Shown piece after piece: positions 9,172 through 19,937 of a DNA stretch of 64,000 bases. The position numbers and the translations under genes were made by a program. A model generated the notes under the pieces. That model made no database searches, was not told where the DNA came from, and worked only from the letters and a program-made list of their open reading frames with translations. This DNA is from Solimonas marina (GTDB lineage Bacteria; Pseudomonadota; Gammaproteobacteria; Nevskiales; Nevskiaceae). How positions within the stretch are numbered: position 1 is the stretch's first letter; each line of letters starts with the position of its first letter. The stretch lies in contig NZ_JAAVXB010000001.1 in assembly GCF_012241385.1 (NCBI RefSeq), positions 186,001 to 250,000 on the forward strand, given 5' to 3'.

Positions 9172-9930
9172 ATGTCCGTCTCCCCCGACGCTGTGGTTCC
9201 CGCCGATCTGGTCGCCGCGCTGCGACGGGATGGTCACGTCTTCGTTCACGCCGCCGAACTGCAGCCACGCCTGGCCAGCGATGTCGGCCTGAGCGACTGG
9301 CCGCAGGTCGCGCAAAGCTGGGACGACATGCCGCTCGACGCCTACATGGCCGACGGCGGCCGCTACCGGCGGCGGCGCTACGGCGTGTTCAGCGCCGGCC
9401 GCGACGGGGCCATCGCCCGCGAATCACACCAGCCGCACTGGCAAAGCACCGACTACAACCGCCTGAACGGCGGCATCGCCCGCTGGTTCGAGCCGATCGC
9501 CGACGACATCGGCGCCAGTGCCAGCATCCAGGCCGTCCTGCAGTGCTGTCGCGGCGCGTTCAACGCGCTGGCGCCGGACACGCCGCACTGGCACATCGAG
9601 ATGCACCAGTTCCGCATCGAAGCCGCCCTCGACGAAGCCGGCCAGCCAACGCCCGAAGGCATACACCGCGACGGCGTCGACTACGTCATGGTGCTGCTGG
9701 TGCGGCGCGAAAACATCGCCTGCGGCACCACCACCATTCACGCGCCGGACGGCGCCTTGCTCGGCAGCTTCACGCTGACCGACACCTTCGACGCGACCTT
9801 GCTCGACGACCACCGCGTGTTCCACGGCGTGACGCCGGTCGTGCCGATCGACGCCCGCGCGCCGGCATTTCGCGACGTGCTGGTCGTCACCTTCCGTGGC
9901 GCCGACGCCCCTACAGATCCCCTTCCTTGA
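9172..9930 (+). CDS. 2OG-Fe(II) dioxygenase family protein (PF10014-like)
   Basis: 252 residues. Resembles the 2OG-Fe dioxygenase family that includes free L-isoleucine/amino-acid hydroxylases: RRRYGVFSAGRDG near the N-terminus, GIHRDGVDYVMVLLVRR carrying the H-x-D iron ligands, and DDHRVFHGVTPV with the distal His, followed by FRDVLVVTFR with the likely 2-oxoglutarate-binding Arg. The substrate, probably a small amino acid or related metabolite, is inferred from the family. The ATG at 9172 begins the conserved N-terminal part. Its last 20 bases overlap the convergent MgtC gene. Confidence 0.82.
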   Translation: MSVSPDAVVPADLVAALRRDGHVFVHAAELQPRLASDVGLSDWPQVAQSWDDMPLDAYMADGGRYRRRRYGVFSAGRDGAIARESHQPHWQSTDYNRLNGGIARWFEPIADDIGASASIQAVLQCCRGAFNALAPDTPHWHIEMHQFRIEAALDEAGQPTPEGIHRDGVDYVMVLLVRRENIACGTTTIHAPDGALLGSFTLTDTFDATLLDDHRVFHGVTPVVPIDARAPAFRDVLVVTFRGADAPTDPLP

Positions 9931-10591
9931 CGTCGCGTACGCCGGGGTGGCGCACCAGCGCCGCCAGAATCTGCGCGTAGTCCACCTCGTTGAGGCGTCC
10001 GAGCACGATGGTGACCTGATCGTCGCCGCTCGACTCCGGGCTCTGGCGCACCACGAACTGCTTGATCCGCGCCGTGTGCTGGCCGAGGAGTCCGCGCAGA
10101 TCGTCGTAGCTCAGCGCATCGTGCGCTACGTGCAGACGCAGCTGGTGGTGGCGCTGCGGCTGGAAGATGCGCCTCTCCAGCGGCTTGAGCACCGCCAGGA
10201 TGAACAGCACGATCAGCGTCGCCGCCGCCGCCTCGACGTACATACCGGCACCGGCCGCCAGGCCCAAGGCCGCGGTCGCCCACAGGCTGGCCGCCGTCGT
10301 CAGACCGCGGATCACCTCGCCGCGCAGCAGAATCGAACCGGCGCCAAGAAAGCCGATGCCCGACACCACCAGCGACGCCATGCGCGACGGGTCGTAGGAC
10401 ACGTGATCGGCATTGCGCACTTCCTCGAAGCCGTGCGCGGACACGATCATGATCAGCGCCGAGCCGACGCAGACCAGCATGTGCGTGCGCAACCCGGCCG
10501 CCCACGACAAGCGCTCGCGCTCGAAGCCGATCAGGCTGCCGAGCAGCGCCGCCAGCAACAGACGCAACACCAGCTCCATCTCGAAACTCAT
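9911..10591 (-). CDS. MgtC/SapB family membrane protein
   Basis: 226 residues. The first 140 residues contain four to five hydrophobic helices with the MgtC signatures LLGSLIGFERE, AGLRTHMLVCVGSAL and GIGFLGAGSIL, followed by RGLTTAASLW. The C-terminal about 80 residues are a soluble ACT-like domain ending in VRDVKEGDL. The family influences intracellular Mg2+/ATP homeostasis and survival under Mg2+ limitation. GAGGAG stands 5 bases upstream of the ATG at 10591. The stop codon end overlaps the dioxygenase gene tail to tail. Confidence 0.9.
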   Translation of the reverse strand: MSFEMELVLRLLLAALLGSLIGFERERLSWAAGLRTHMLVCVGSALIMIVSAHGFEEVRNADHVSYDPSRMASLVVSGIGFLGAGSILLRGEVIRGLTTAASLWATAALGLAAGAGMYVEAAAATLIVLFILAVLKPLERRIFQPQRHHQLRLHVAHDALSYDDLRGLLGQHTARIKQFVVRQSPESSGDDQVTIVLGRLNEVDYAQILAALVRHPGVRDVKEGDL

Positions 10592-10700
10592 CGCCGCTCC
10601 TCACGCGCCGGCCCCGGCCCCGCCATTCGGACGAGGTCGCATCGGGGCGATGCCGTCAGCGTATCGCGATCCGGGCGCCGGCCCAATCGACGAGCACGCC

Positions 10701-11930
10701 ATGACCGCCAACGATGCCGCGCGCGCGTTCACGCCTTTGCAGATCGGGCCGCTGACGCTGCGCAACCGCTTCATCAAATCTGCCACCAACGAAGGCATGG
10801 CCAAGGGCGGCGTGCCGTCGAAGATGCTGGTCGAGCACCACCGTCGCATCGCCGCCGGCGGCGTCGGCATGACCACCGTCGCCTACTGCGCCGTCAGCCC
10901 CGACGGCCGCACCTTCGTCGATCAGGTGTCGCTGAACCGCGAAAGCCTGCCGCACCTGCGCGCGCTGACCGACGCCGTGCATCGCGAAGGCGCAGCGATC
11001 TGCGCGCAGATCACCCACGGCGGCGCGTTCACCTTCCTGCCGGAACTGTCGACGAAATATCCGAAGTCCGCGTCCGGCGGCTTCAACGCCGCCGGCGTGC
11101 TCAGCGGCCGCCTGTTCCGCACGGCGATGACGCGCGACGACATGCAGCGCGTGATCGGCGAGTTCGTCGCCGGCGCCCAGCTTGCGCGTGAAGCCGGCTT
11201 CGACGCCGTCGAAATCCACATGGGCCACGGCTATCTGCTCAGCCAGTTCCTCTCGCCGATCTACAACAAGCGCCGCGACGGCTACGGCGGCCATGCCGAA
11301 CAGCGCGCCCGCTTCCCGGCCGAAGTGCTGCGCGCGGTGCTCGACGCGGTCGGCAACGACCTCGCCGTGACCTGCAAGATCTGCGTCACCGAAGGCGTGA
11401 AGAAGGGCGCCAATGCCGCCGACGCCGCGGCCGTCGCGCGCGTGCTCGAACGCAGCGGCGCGCACCTGCTGGTGCTCAGCGGCGGCATGAACGTCGAAGC
11501 ACCGTGGGCCATCTTCGGCAGCCCGATGCCGGCTGAAGCGGTATCGAGCATCCAGAACACCACCGTGCGCATCGCCACCAGGCTGATGCGCGTGTTCGAA
11601 CCGAAGATCGCATTCCACGAACTGTATTTCCGCGAGCACTCGCAAAAAGTCCGCGCCGCCGTGCGCATGCCGCTCGCCTACCTGGGCGGCGCAAAATCCA
11701 TGGCCGGCGTCGCCACCGTGATGAACGACGGCTTCGACGCCGTCGTCATGGGCCGCGCGCTGATCCACGACGCCGAACTCGTCAACAAATTCCGCGACGG
11801 CCGCGCCACCGAATCCGGCTGCACCGCCTGCAACCGCTGCGTGGTGATGATGTACACCGACGGCGGCACCAGCTGCGTGCTGTTCCCGCCCAACGATGCC
11901 GAGCTGAACCGCACGCCGGCCGCGGCCTGA
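10701..11930 (+). CDS. NADH:flavin oxidoreductase, Old Yellow Enzyme family
   Basis: 409 residues, FMN-dependent TIM-barrel ene-reductase or related oxidoreductase. Visible family features: FTPLQIGPLTLRNRFIKSAT at the N-terminus, AQITHGGAF, DAVEIHMGHGYLLSQFLSP (His/Gly catalytic and substrate region), and LAYLGGAKSM followed by VVMGRALIHD (phosphate binding of FMN). The C-terminal CTACNRCVVMMY resembles the short Cys cluster of the larger 2,4-dienoyl-CoA-reductase-like members, but no FAD/NAD domain follows. Start at 10701 is chosen by similarity; an in-frame ATG at 10650 is possible. Confidence 0.88.
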   Translation: MTANDAARAFTPLQIGPLTLRNRFIKSATNEGMAKGGVPSKMLVEHHRRIAAGGVGMTTVAYCAVSPDGRTFVDQVSLNRESLPHLRALTDAVHREGAAICAQITHGGAFTFLPELSTKYPKSASGGFNAAGVLSGRLFRTAMTRDDMQRVIGEFVAGAQLAREAGFDAVEIHMGHGYLLSQFLSPIYNKRRDGYGGHAEQRARFPAEVLRAVLDAVGNDLAVTCKICVTEGVKKGANAADAAAVARVLERSGAHLLVLSGGMNVEAPWAIFGSPMPAEAVSSIQNTTVRIATRLMRVFEPKIAFHELYFREHSQKVRAAVRMPLAYLGGAKSMAGVATVMNDGFDAVVMGRALIHDAELVNKFRDGRATESGCTACNRCVVMMYTDGGTSCVLFPPNDAELNRTPAAA

Positions 11931-11965
11931 GGCGCGCGCGGCCAGGAGCGCCGCACCAGCCGGGT

Positions 11966-12275
11966 GTGTCTCGATACGGCCCTGCGGGCCACTCGACATG
12001 AACGGGTCGGTGGAACATCGGGCCTCTGATCGCTCGCAACCCCGCAGGAGCTGCGCGTCGCGGCTTGCGCCGCTCCTGCAAAAAGAGGCCGGCATGGCGT
12101 CGATGTGGGAAATGTCCGAACGCGACGCATCGCCCCGACATCAACAGACGACCACCCCGAGGCTCGTTCACGCACTCCCTGTAGGAGCGGCGCAAGCCGC
12201 GACACCCCACAGCCCCAATAGAACCGCTCATGTCGAGCAGGCCCATGGGGCCGTATCGAGACACGCGGGGCTCGC
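11966..12275. repeat. nested inverted repeats: D-type pair enclosing A-type palindromes
   Basis: The 432-base gap 11931-12362 is built of repeats. Outer arms 11967-12005 and 12224-12264 are inverted copies of a 40-base element (core TGTCTCGATACGGCC ... CTCGACATG), each with its own internal palindrome. Between them lie A-type copies: 12044-12080 (ending GCTTGCGCCGCTCCTGCA) and 12180-12203 (TGTAGGAGCGGCGCAAGCCG core). A degenerate A-like stretch continues to about 12355. No gene is seen. Confidence 0.75.
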
Positions 12276-12362
12276 ACGGCGTGAGCCGCAAGCGACGTGT
12301 GCTCGATCAGACAGGAGGCCGCAGCTCGCGCCGCACCTGCAAAAGCACCAAAACGCCGCCGC

Positions 12363-12941
12363 TCAGTGCGCCTCGTGCTCGTCCCTCACCCCGCCGTACA
12401 TCAGCCGATCCGTCCAGGCGATGCCGATGGCGGAGAGAATGAACACGCAGTGGATGATGGTCTGCCACATCACGCCGGTGGTCGTGGAATTGGTGCAGGA
12501 CACACCCGCCTCGACGCTGCCGCACAACGGCAGGCCCAGCGCGCCGGCTTCGATGAAGGTCTTCAGCAGGTGGATGGACGAGATACCGATGATCGCCATC
12601 GCCAGCTTCACCTTCAGCACCGAGGCGTTGACGTGGTTGAGCCATTCCGGCTGGTCCGGATGCCCTTCGAGGCGCAGACGCGAAACGAAGGTTTCGTAAC
12701 CGCCGACGATCACCATCACCAGCAGGTTGGAAATCATCACCACGTCGATCAGCCCGAGGACGATCAGCATCACCTCTTGCTCGCGCAACTCGAAAGCGCC
12801 ATGGATCAGATGCCACAGCTCCTTGACGAAGAGGATGACGTAGACACCCTGGGCGACGATCAGGCCGAGGTACAGCGGCAGCTGCAGCCAACGTGACGAG
12901 AAGATCAGTGACGGCAGCGGGTTCAGCGGTTTGGTGCTCAC
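12363..12941 (-). CDS. UPF0114 (YqhA/TIGR00645) family membrane protein
   Basis: 192 residues with four predicted transmembrane helices (about 20-40, 58-80, 110-130, 160-180). Characteristic sequence: SSRWLQLPLYLGLIVAQGVY, VMISNLLVMVIVGGYETFVS and KVKLAMAIIGISSIHLLKTF. Function of the family is not established. The start is a GTG at 12941 with no strong ribosome binding site. The two Cys in the loop before the last helix (LCGSVEAGVSC) could form a periplasmic disulfide. It faces a repeat-filled gap on its 3' side. Confidence 0.9.
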   Translation of the reverse strand: MSTKPLNPLPSLIFSSRWLQLPLYLGLIVAQGVYVILFVKELWHLIHGAFELREQEVMLIVLGLIDVVMISNLLVMVIVGGYETFVSRLRLEGHPDQPEWLNHVNASVLKVKLAMAIIGISSIHLLKTFIEAGALGLPLCGSVEAGVSCTNSTTTGVMWQTIIHCVFILSAIGIAWTDRLMYGGVRDEHEAH

Positions 12942-13141
12942 GACAACGATTCATCGACGAAGAGGGGCATCGATTCTAGGGGCGGGCACGGCCGATCGCG
13001 CCGTCGGACAGCTGCTGGCATCAAGCTTCCGCAGAGACGGCAGCCGCCATCGCACCAAGCAGATGTCGGAGGCCTGACGCCTTCGTCAGGAACTGCGGAA
13101 CTGAGCATGTCCGGCATGACTGCACCGGCTGGCGCAAGCAG

Positions 13142-15028
13142 CTAATGCGTAAGTCCGTCTGGCTGCGTCAACAGGTCGAATTGGCGCAATTTTCGGTAAA
13201 GCGTCGCTCGCGCGATGCCGAGGCTGCGCGCTGCGGCCGAAACGTTGCCGCCATGCTGTCGCATCGCCGCTCGTACGGCTTCGACTTCGGCACGCTCCAA
13301 CAGCCCCATCCCCACCTGCGCAGCACCACATTGTCCGATCTCGACCGGCAAGTGCGGCAGATCGATTTCGCCGTTCTCGGCCAGCGCCACGCCGAGCCGC
13401 AGTGCCTGCTGCAACTCACGGATGTTGCCGGGCCACGGGTAGCGCAGGAGTGCGCTTCGCGCCGCCGCGCTCAAGCGCGGAGCGGCGAGCGCGCCGCTTT
13501 CGTCGGTCAACAGCTGACCGATCAGCTCGTCGATGTCCTTACGCTCACGCAGCGGCGGCAAGATCACGCGCAGACCGTTGATCCGATAATAGAGGTCACT
13601 GCGGAATTGCTGGCGTGCCACCATCGCCACGAGGTCGCTGTGCGTGGCACAGATCAGGGAGAAGTCGAGCTTCACCAGGCTTCCGCCGCCGAGCCGCGTC
13701 AGTTCATGCTCCTGCAGGACGCGCAACAGCCGTGTCTGCAACTCCAGCGGCATATCGCCGATCTCGTCGAGGAACAACGTCCCGCCGTTGGCCTGCTCGA
13801 ACTTCCCGACCATCCCGCCACGCCGGGCGCCGGTGAACGCACCGGCTTCGTAACCGAACAGTTCCGACTCGATCAGGCTCGCCGGCATCGCCGAACAGTT
13901 GATCGCGATGAACGGCCCGTCGCGGCGCGGACCGTTCTCGTGCAGGCGTCGCGCCAGAACTTCCTTGCCGGTGCCGGTTTCGCCACCGATCAGGACCGGC
14001 ACGTCGCGATCGAACGCCCGCTGTGCAATGTCGGCACTGCTGGCCCGAGACGGCAGCCTGTCAGTGGACGCCGCCGCACGCGCAGCCGCCGGAACCCCTG
14101 CAGCCGGGCGAAGCGCGTCGACGTCGAAGCGCGCATGGACACGCACACCACCAGCCGTTTCGAGCAACACGGCCGTGTTGCCGTTACGACGCAGAGTATC
14201 CATGAGTCCCGCAAATGGGCGGCCGAACAAACTGTCGAAATCCATACGCCGACCGACATCGAATTCGAGCAGCTGCCGCGCGAAGGGATTGGCGCCGAGC
14301 AGCTCGCCGTCAGCAGAAAAAGCAAGAATGCCGCGCATCTGCGACGCTGCCAGCTCGGGGACGTAATGCACGGCGATGCGCAACGCACCGGGCAATGCGG
14401 CGACCATGCCGTTCTCGATCGAGCGAACGGCAAGCGCCAACGGTTCAAGAATGCCGCTGCGGCGTCCGTCGTGGTGTCGCGACGCATCGAGTGCGCCAAC
14501 CACGGCGCCGGCCGGATCGAGGATCGGCACCGCCACGCACGAATAGCGGCGCGCCTCATCGAGAAAGTGCTCGGGGCCACTGATGACCACGGGGCGCGCC
14601 TCGATCAGCGCACAGCTCGGCCCGGTGGTTCCCGCAATGTCCTCGCTCAGGTCGACACCGGTACGTAGCGCCGGGCCGATGTCGCGGCAGGTGGGACGCT
14701 CCGCGCCCAATGAGCGCACCACCATCCCCTGCGCGTTGACGCAGGCGACAATCCAGTCGGCCTGACCGAGCGCAGCGTACAGACGCTGCAACTCCGGCTC
14801 GACGTGCGCGATCAACGCGCGGTTGGCATCTGCCACGCGGCGCTGATCGCTGTATGAGACATGGTTGAAGAGCACTTTATCGCTCGCCGCGAGGCCACGC
14901 CGACGTGATCGTTCCCACGAACGCACGACGACCGCGTCAATCAACCGGTCCGGCACTTCGCAGCCGCCGAGGAACAGCTGACGCGCCCGCACGATGTGGC
15001 GATCGAATTCGGAATCGATCAACGACAT
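13142..15028 (-). CDS. AcoR-type sigma-54-dependent transcriptional activator
   Basis: 628 residues. Residues about 70-210 form a GAF-type sensor region, about 225-310 a PAS-like region, about 335-540 the AAA+ domain, and the last 45 a Fis-type helix-turn-helix ([20 protein letters not shown]). Walker A GETGTGKE is at 349-356, the sigma-54 contact loop GAFTGA at 396-401, and Walker B TLFLDE at 417-422. The domain order matches AcoR-like activators of acetoin and alcohol catabolism. GGAGGAG stands 6 bases before the ATG at 15028. Divergent from the transporter/alcohol-dehydrogenase operon, which has a -24/-12 promoter, so it very likely activates that operon. A short hairpin (13073-13090) lies downstream without a U-tract. 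Confidence 0.93.
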   Translation of the reverse strand: MSLIDSEFDRHIVRARQLFLGGCEVPDRLIDAVVVRSWERSRRRGLAASDKVLFNHVSYSDQRRVADANRALIAHVEPELQRLYAALGQADWIVACVNAQGMVVRSLGAERPTCRDIGPALRTGVDLSEDIAGTTGPSCALIEARPVVISGPEHFLDEARRYSCVAVPILDPAGAVVGALDASRHHDGRRSGILEPLALAVRSIENGMVAALPGALRIAVHYVPELAASQMRGILAFSADGELLGANPFARQLLEFDVGRRMDFDSLFGRPFAGLMDTLRRNGNTAVLLETAGGVRVHARFDVDALRPAAGVPAAARAAASTDRLPSRASSADIAQRAFDRDVPVLIGGETGTGKEVLARRLHENGPRRDGPFIAINCSAMPASLIESELFGYEAGAFTGARRGGMVGKFEQANGGTLFLDEIGDMPLELQTRLLRVLQEHELTRLGGGSLVKLDFSLICATHSDLVAMVARQQFRSDLYYRINGLRVILPPLRERKDIDELIGQLLTDESGALAAPRLSAAARSALLRYPWPGNIRELQQALRLGVALAENGEIDLPHLPVEIGQCGAAQVGMGLLERAEVEAVRAAMRQHGGNVSAAARSLGIARATLYRKLRQFDLLTQPDGLTH

Positions 15029-15076
15029 GAGTTCTCCTCCCGATTGACTCGTTATGAGCCGGCGACTGCGCCGAGC

Positions 15077-15142
15077 TGTCTCGAAACGATACAGCCAGCC
15101 CTGTTCAGGGATCTGCAATCCAGCTTTAACTCCATGATGGAG
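15077..15142. promoter_or_regulatory. candidate upstream activator sites for the AcoR-type regulator
   Basis: Two dyads lie in the divergent gap: 15077-15093 (TGTCTCG-AAA-CGATACA, 6 of 7 paired) and 15130-15142 (CTCCAT-G-ATGGAG, perfect). They lie roughly 100 and 45 bases upstream of the sigma-54 promoter. The TGT...ACA dyad is at the typical enhancer distance. Assignment to the regulator is inference. Confidence 0.5.
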
Positions 15143-15178
15143 CTATTGATTTCGCTGTCTTCTGCCTTTTTTTGAGCA

Positions 15179-15194
15179 TGGCACAGAGCCTGCC
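15179..15194 (+). promoter_or_regulatory. sigma-54 (-24/-12) promoter of the alcohol-oxidation operon
   Basis: TGGCACAGAGCCTGCC matches the TGGCAC-N5-TTGC sigma-54 consensus, with GG at 15180-15181 and GC at 15192-15193 separated by exactly 10 bases. The start of transcription would be near 15205, giving a leader of about 78 bases before the transporter ATG. The divergent gene encodes a GAFTGA-containing activator, which fits. Confidence 0.82.
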
Positions 15195-15282
15195 TCATCT
15201 CAAACGGCGGCACCGATAAAACAGGCCGCTAGCGCACGGATGCCCGCGAAGCACCCGGCACCGATAACGAATGGAGGATTAC

Positions 15283-16188
15283 ATGACGATGCAAAAATCG
15301 TCGTCCGCGCGGTGCGGACGAGCGGCGCTGACCGCGGCACTTTTCTGTCTCGGCGGACTGCTGACGCCCGATGCATGGGCGGTCGACGTCGACGCCGGCG
15401 ACTACACCGCGCTGCCCGGCGGCACCAACCTTGGCCTGCTGTACTACCAGTACGCGACACGCGACAAGCTGTACGCCGATGGCGACAAACAGCCGATTGA
15501 TCCGAAGCTCGACTCGAACATCGGCATCGCCCGCTACGTGCATTTCGTAAACGTCGGCGGCTACATCATCGATCCGCAGTTTCTGTTGCCGTTCGGCAAG
15601 CTCAAGGCCGAGGACGATATCTCGTCGCTGGGCGATGCCAGCGGCGTCGGTGACCTGATCCTTGCGGCGACGGTCTGGCTCGTGAACCAGCCCAAGACCA
15701 ACACGTATTTCGGCATCACACCGTTTCTCTACGTACCGACCGGCAACTACGACAAGGACGATTCACTCAACATCGGCGAGAACCGCTGGAAATTCGCACT
15801 GCAGGCGGGATACATCACCGGACTCACCGACAAACTGGCGCTCGACCTGGCCGGAGACGTCACGCTCTACGGCAAGAACGACAAGTACGGGTCGAGCGAG
15901 GCGACGCTCAAGCAGGATGCCAGCGTGCAGTTGCAGGGTTTCCTGCGCTATCAGCTCCTGCAGAACTGGGACCTGCGCGGCGGCCTGTCGTACACCTTCG
16001 GCGGCGAAACGAAGATCGACGGCGTGAGCCAGGACGACAGGACGAAAACGCTGAAGATGCAGGTCGGCACCGCCTGGTTCCTGCTGCCGACGCTACAGCT
16101 GATGGCCAATTACGGTCGTGACCTGGACGTCGAGAACGGGTTCAAGGAAGCCAATCGCGTCAACCTGCGCGTATTGACCGTGTTCTGA
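15283..16188 (+). CDS. outer-membrane transporter, MetA-pathway/phenol-degradation (SphA-like) family
   Basis: 301 residues with a signal peptide cleaved after about residue 31 (AALFCLGGLLTPDAWA). The mature part is rich in beta-strands with alternating aromatic residues, as in PF13557 'MetA-pathway of phenol degradation' proteins: TNLGLLYYQYATRDKLY at the N-terminus and a last strand VNLRVLTVF ending in Phe, typical of outer-membrane barrels. Such proteins accompany genes for hydrophobic alcohol or aromatic degradation and probably mediate uptake. GGAGG stands 5 bases before the ATG at 15283. First gene after the sigma-54 promoter. Confidence 0.85.
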   Translation: MTMQKSSSARCGRAALTAALFCLGGLLTPDAWAVDVDAGDYTALPGGTNLGLLYYQYATRDKLYADGDKQPIDPKLDSNIGIARYVHFVNVGGYIIDPQFLLPFGKLKAEDDISSLGDASGVGDLILAATVWLVNQPKTNTYFGITPFLYVPTGNYDKDDSLNIGENRWKFALQAGYITGLTDKLALDLAGDVTLYGKNDKYGSSEATLKQDASVQLQGFLRYQLLQNWDLRGGLSYTFGGETKIDGVSQDDRTKTLKMQVGTAWFLLPTLQLMANYGRDLDVENGFKEANRVNLRVLTVF

Positions 16189-16226
16189 TGTTCCCGACAC
16201 AACAAGCAATCGAGAGAGGAGAGACC

Positions 16227-18320
<2,094 letters not shown>

Positions 18321-18351
18321 GTGCGTAACCGGCCACGGCCGGCTCTCCCCT

Positions 18352-18388
18352 GGGCCCCTCGATTCCACGACGAGGGGCCCCTTCTTTT
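18352..18388 (+). terminator. intrinsic terminator between alcohol and aldehyde dehydrogenase genes
   Basis: GGGCCCCTCG (18352-18361) pairs with CGAGGGGCCC (18371-18380) around a 9-base loop, followed by CTTCTTTT (18381-18388). Placed 31 bases after the alcohol dehydrogenase stop codon and 34 before the aldehyde dehydrogenase start. It would lower expression of the downstream aldehyde dehydrogenase/ligase genes relative to the dehydrogenase. Confidence 0.8.
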
Positions 18389-18422
18389 GCCACTGCGCGC
18401 ACGTACGCAGGAGTCCTGACCC

Positions 18423-19937
18423 ATGAACATGATGTCCGATGTCTCCGCCCTGCTCAGCGAGGGCACCCGCAACTTCCTCTCGATTCGCAATCACCGCATG
18501 CTGATCGATGGCCGCTGGACCGACGCACGCGACGGTGCACGATTCGACGTCGTCAACCCGGCCGACGAGACCGTCATCGCGACCGCTCCGGCCGCTGGCC
18601 CCGGCGATGTCGATCTCGCCGTGCAGGCGGCGCGTACCGCGTTCGAAAAAGGCCCGTGGTCGCGGCTGCGCCCCGCGCAGCGTCAGCAGCTGTTGCTGAA
18701 ACTCGCCGGGCTGATCGAGCGCGATGCCCAGGTGATCGCCGAGATCGAATCGCTCGACAACGGCAAATCGGCGGCGGTCGCGCGCGCCGTCGACATCGCA
18801 CTGACCGTCGAGTTCTTCCGCTACATGGCGGGTTTCGCAACCAAGATTCACGGCGAAACCATCGACGTGTCGGTACCGTTCGCGCCACCCGACGCCGAGT
18901 TCTTCGCATATACGCGTCGCGAGCCGGTCGGCGTGGTCGCCGCCGTCGTACCGTGGAACTTCCCGCTCCTGGTCGCCACCTGGAAGCTCGCGCCGGCGCT
19001 GGCCGCCGGCTGCACGGTCGTGCTCAAACCGGCCGAGCAGACGCCGCTGTCGGCGCTGTATCTGGGGCGCCTCATCGAAGAGGCGGGACTGCCGCCGGGC
19101 GTCGTCAACATCATCACCGGCGACGGCCTCGGCGCCGGCGCGCCACTGGTCGCTCACAGCGGCATCAACAAGATCAGCTTCACCGGCTCGACCGAGGTCG
19201 GCAAGCTGATCGGCAAGGCGGCGATGGACAACATGAGCCGCGTGACGCTCGAACTCGGCGGCAAGTCGCCGATGATCGTTCTCGACGACTGCGATCCGGA
19301 GACCGCCGCGCAGGGCGCCGCCAACGCCATCTTCTTCAACCATGGACAGGTCTGCTGCGCCGGTTCGCGCCTGTATGTGCCGAAGAAGATGTTCGAGCGC
19401 GTCACCGAAGCACTCGCCGGACATGCTGACGCACTGCCGATGGGTCACGGCCTCGATCCACAGACGCAGCTCGGCCCGCTGGTCTCGCAGGAACAGCTCG
19501 ATCGCGTCTGCCGCTACATCGAGCTCGGCCGCCAGCAGGGCGCCCGCCTGCTCAGCGGCGGCGGTCGCGCCGACCGCGGCGGCTATTTCGTCAAACCGAC
19601 GGTCTTCACCAGCGAAGACGAGTCGCTGCGCGTGGTGCGTGAGGAGATCTTCGGGCCGGTCGTCGTCGCGATGCCATACGACGATCTCGACGAAGTCGCC
19701 GCGCGGGCCAATGACACACCGTACGGCCTCGGCGCCAGCATCTGGTCGAAAGACCTGTCGCGCGTACAGCGGCTGGTCCCGAAGATCAAGGCCGGCACGG
19801 TCTGGGTCAACTGCCACAGCATGCTCGACTGTGCGGTGCCGTTCGGTGGCTACAAGCTGTCGGGCTTCGGCCGCGACATGGGACGCACCTCGCTCGACGC
19901 CTACCTCGAAACCAAATCGGTGTTCATGGCGATATGA
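18423..19937 (+). CDS. NAD(P)-dependent aldehyde dehydrogenase
   Basis: 504 residues, full-length ALDH superfamily enzyme. The catalytic Cys is C311 in GQVCCAGSR, and the general-base Glu is E277 in [33 protein letters not shown] and [12 protein letters not shown] supply the NAD-binding region. It would oxidise the aldehyde made by the PQQ alcohol dehydrogenase to the acid. AGGAG stands 8 bases upstream of the ATG. Its stop codon overlaps the next ATG by 4 bases (ATGA), implying translational coupling to the acyl-CoA ligase. Confidence 0.95.
   Translation: MNMMSDVSALLSEGTRNFLSIRNHRMLIDGRWTDARDGARFDVVNPADETVIATAPAAGPGDVDLAVQAARTAFEKGPWSRLRPAQRQQLLLKLAGLIERDAQVIAEIESLDNGKSAAVARAVDIALTVEFFRYMAGFATKIHGETIDVSVPFAPPDAEFFAYTRREPVGVVAAVVPWNFPLLVATWKLAPALAAGCTVVLKPAEQTPLSALYLGRLIEEAGLPPGVVNIITGDGLGAGAPLVAHSGINKISFTGSTEVGKLIGKAAMDNMSRVTLELGGKSPMIVLDDCDPETAAQGAANAIFFNHGQVCCAGSRLYVPKKMFERVTEALAGHADALPMGHGLDPQTQLGPLVSQEQLDRVCRYIELGRQQGARLLSGGGRADRGGYFVKPTVFTSEDESLRVVREEIFGPVVVAMPYDDLDEVAARANDTPYGLGASIWSKDLSRVQRLVPKIKAGTVWVNCHSMLDCAVPFGGYKLSGFGRDMGRTSLDAYLETKSVFMAI

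Noticed and set aside
13073-13090. Intrinsic terminator of the AcoR-type regulator gene
   Set aside because: The 7-bp stem with 4-base loop is real, but no U-tract follows in the direction of transcription.
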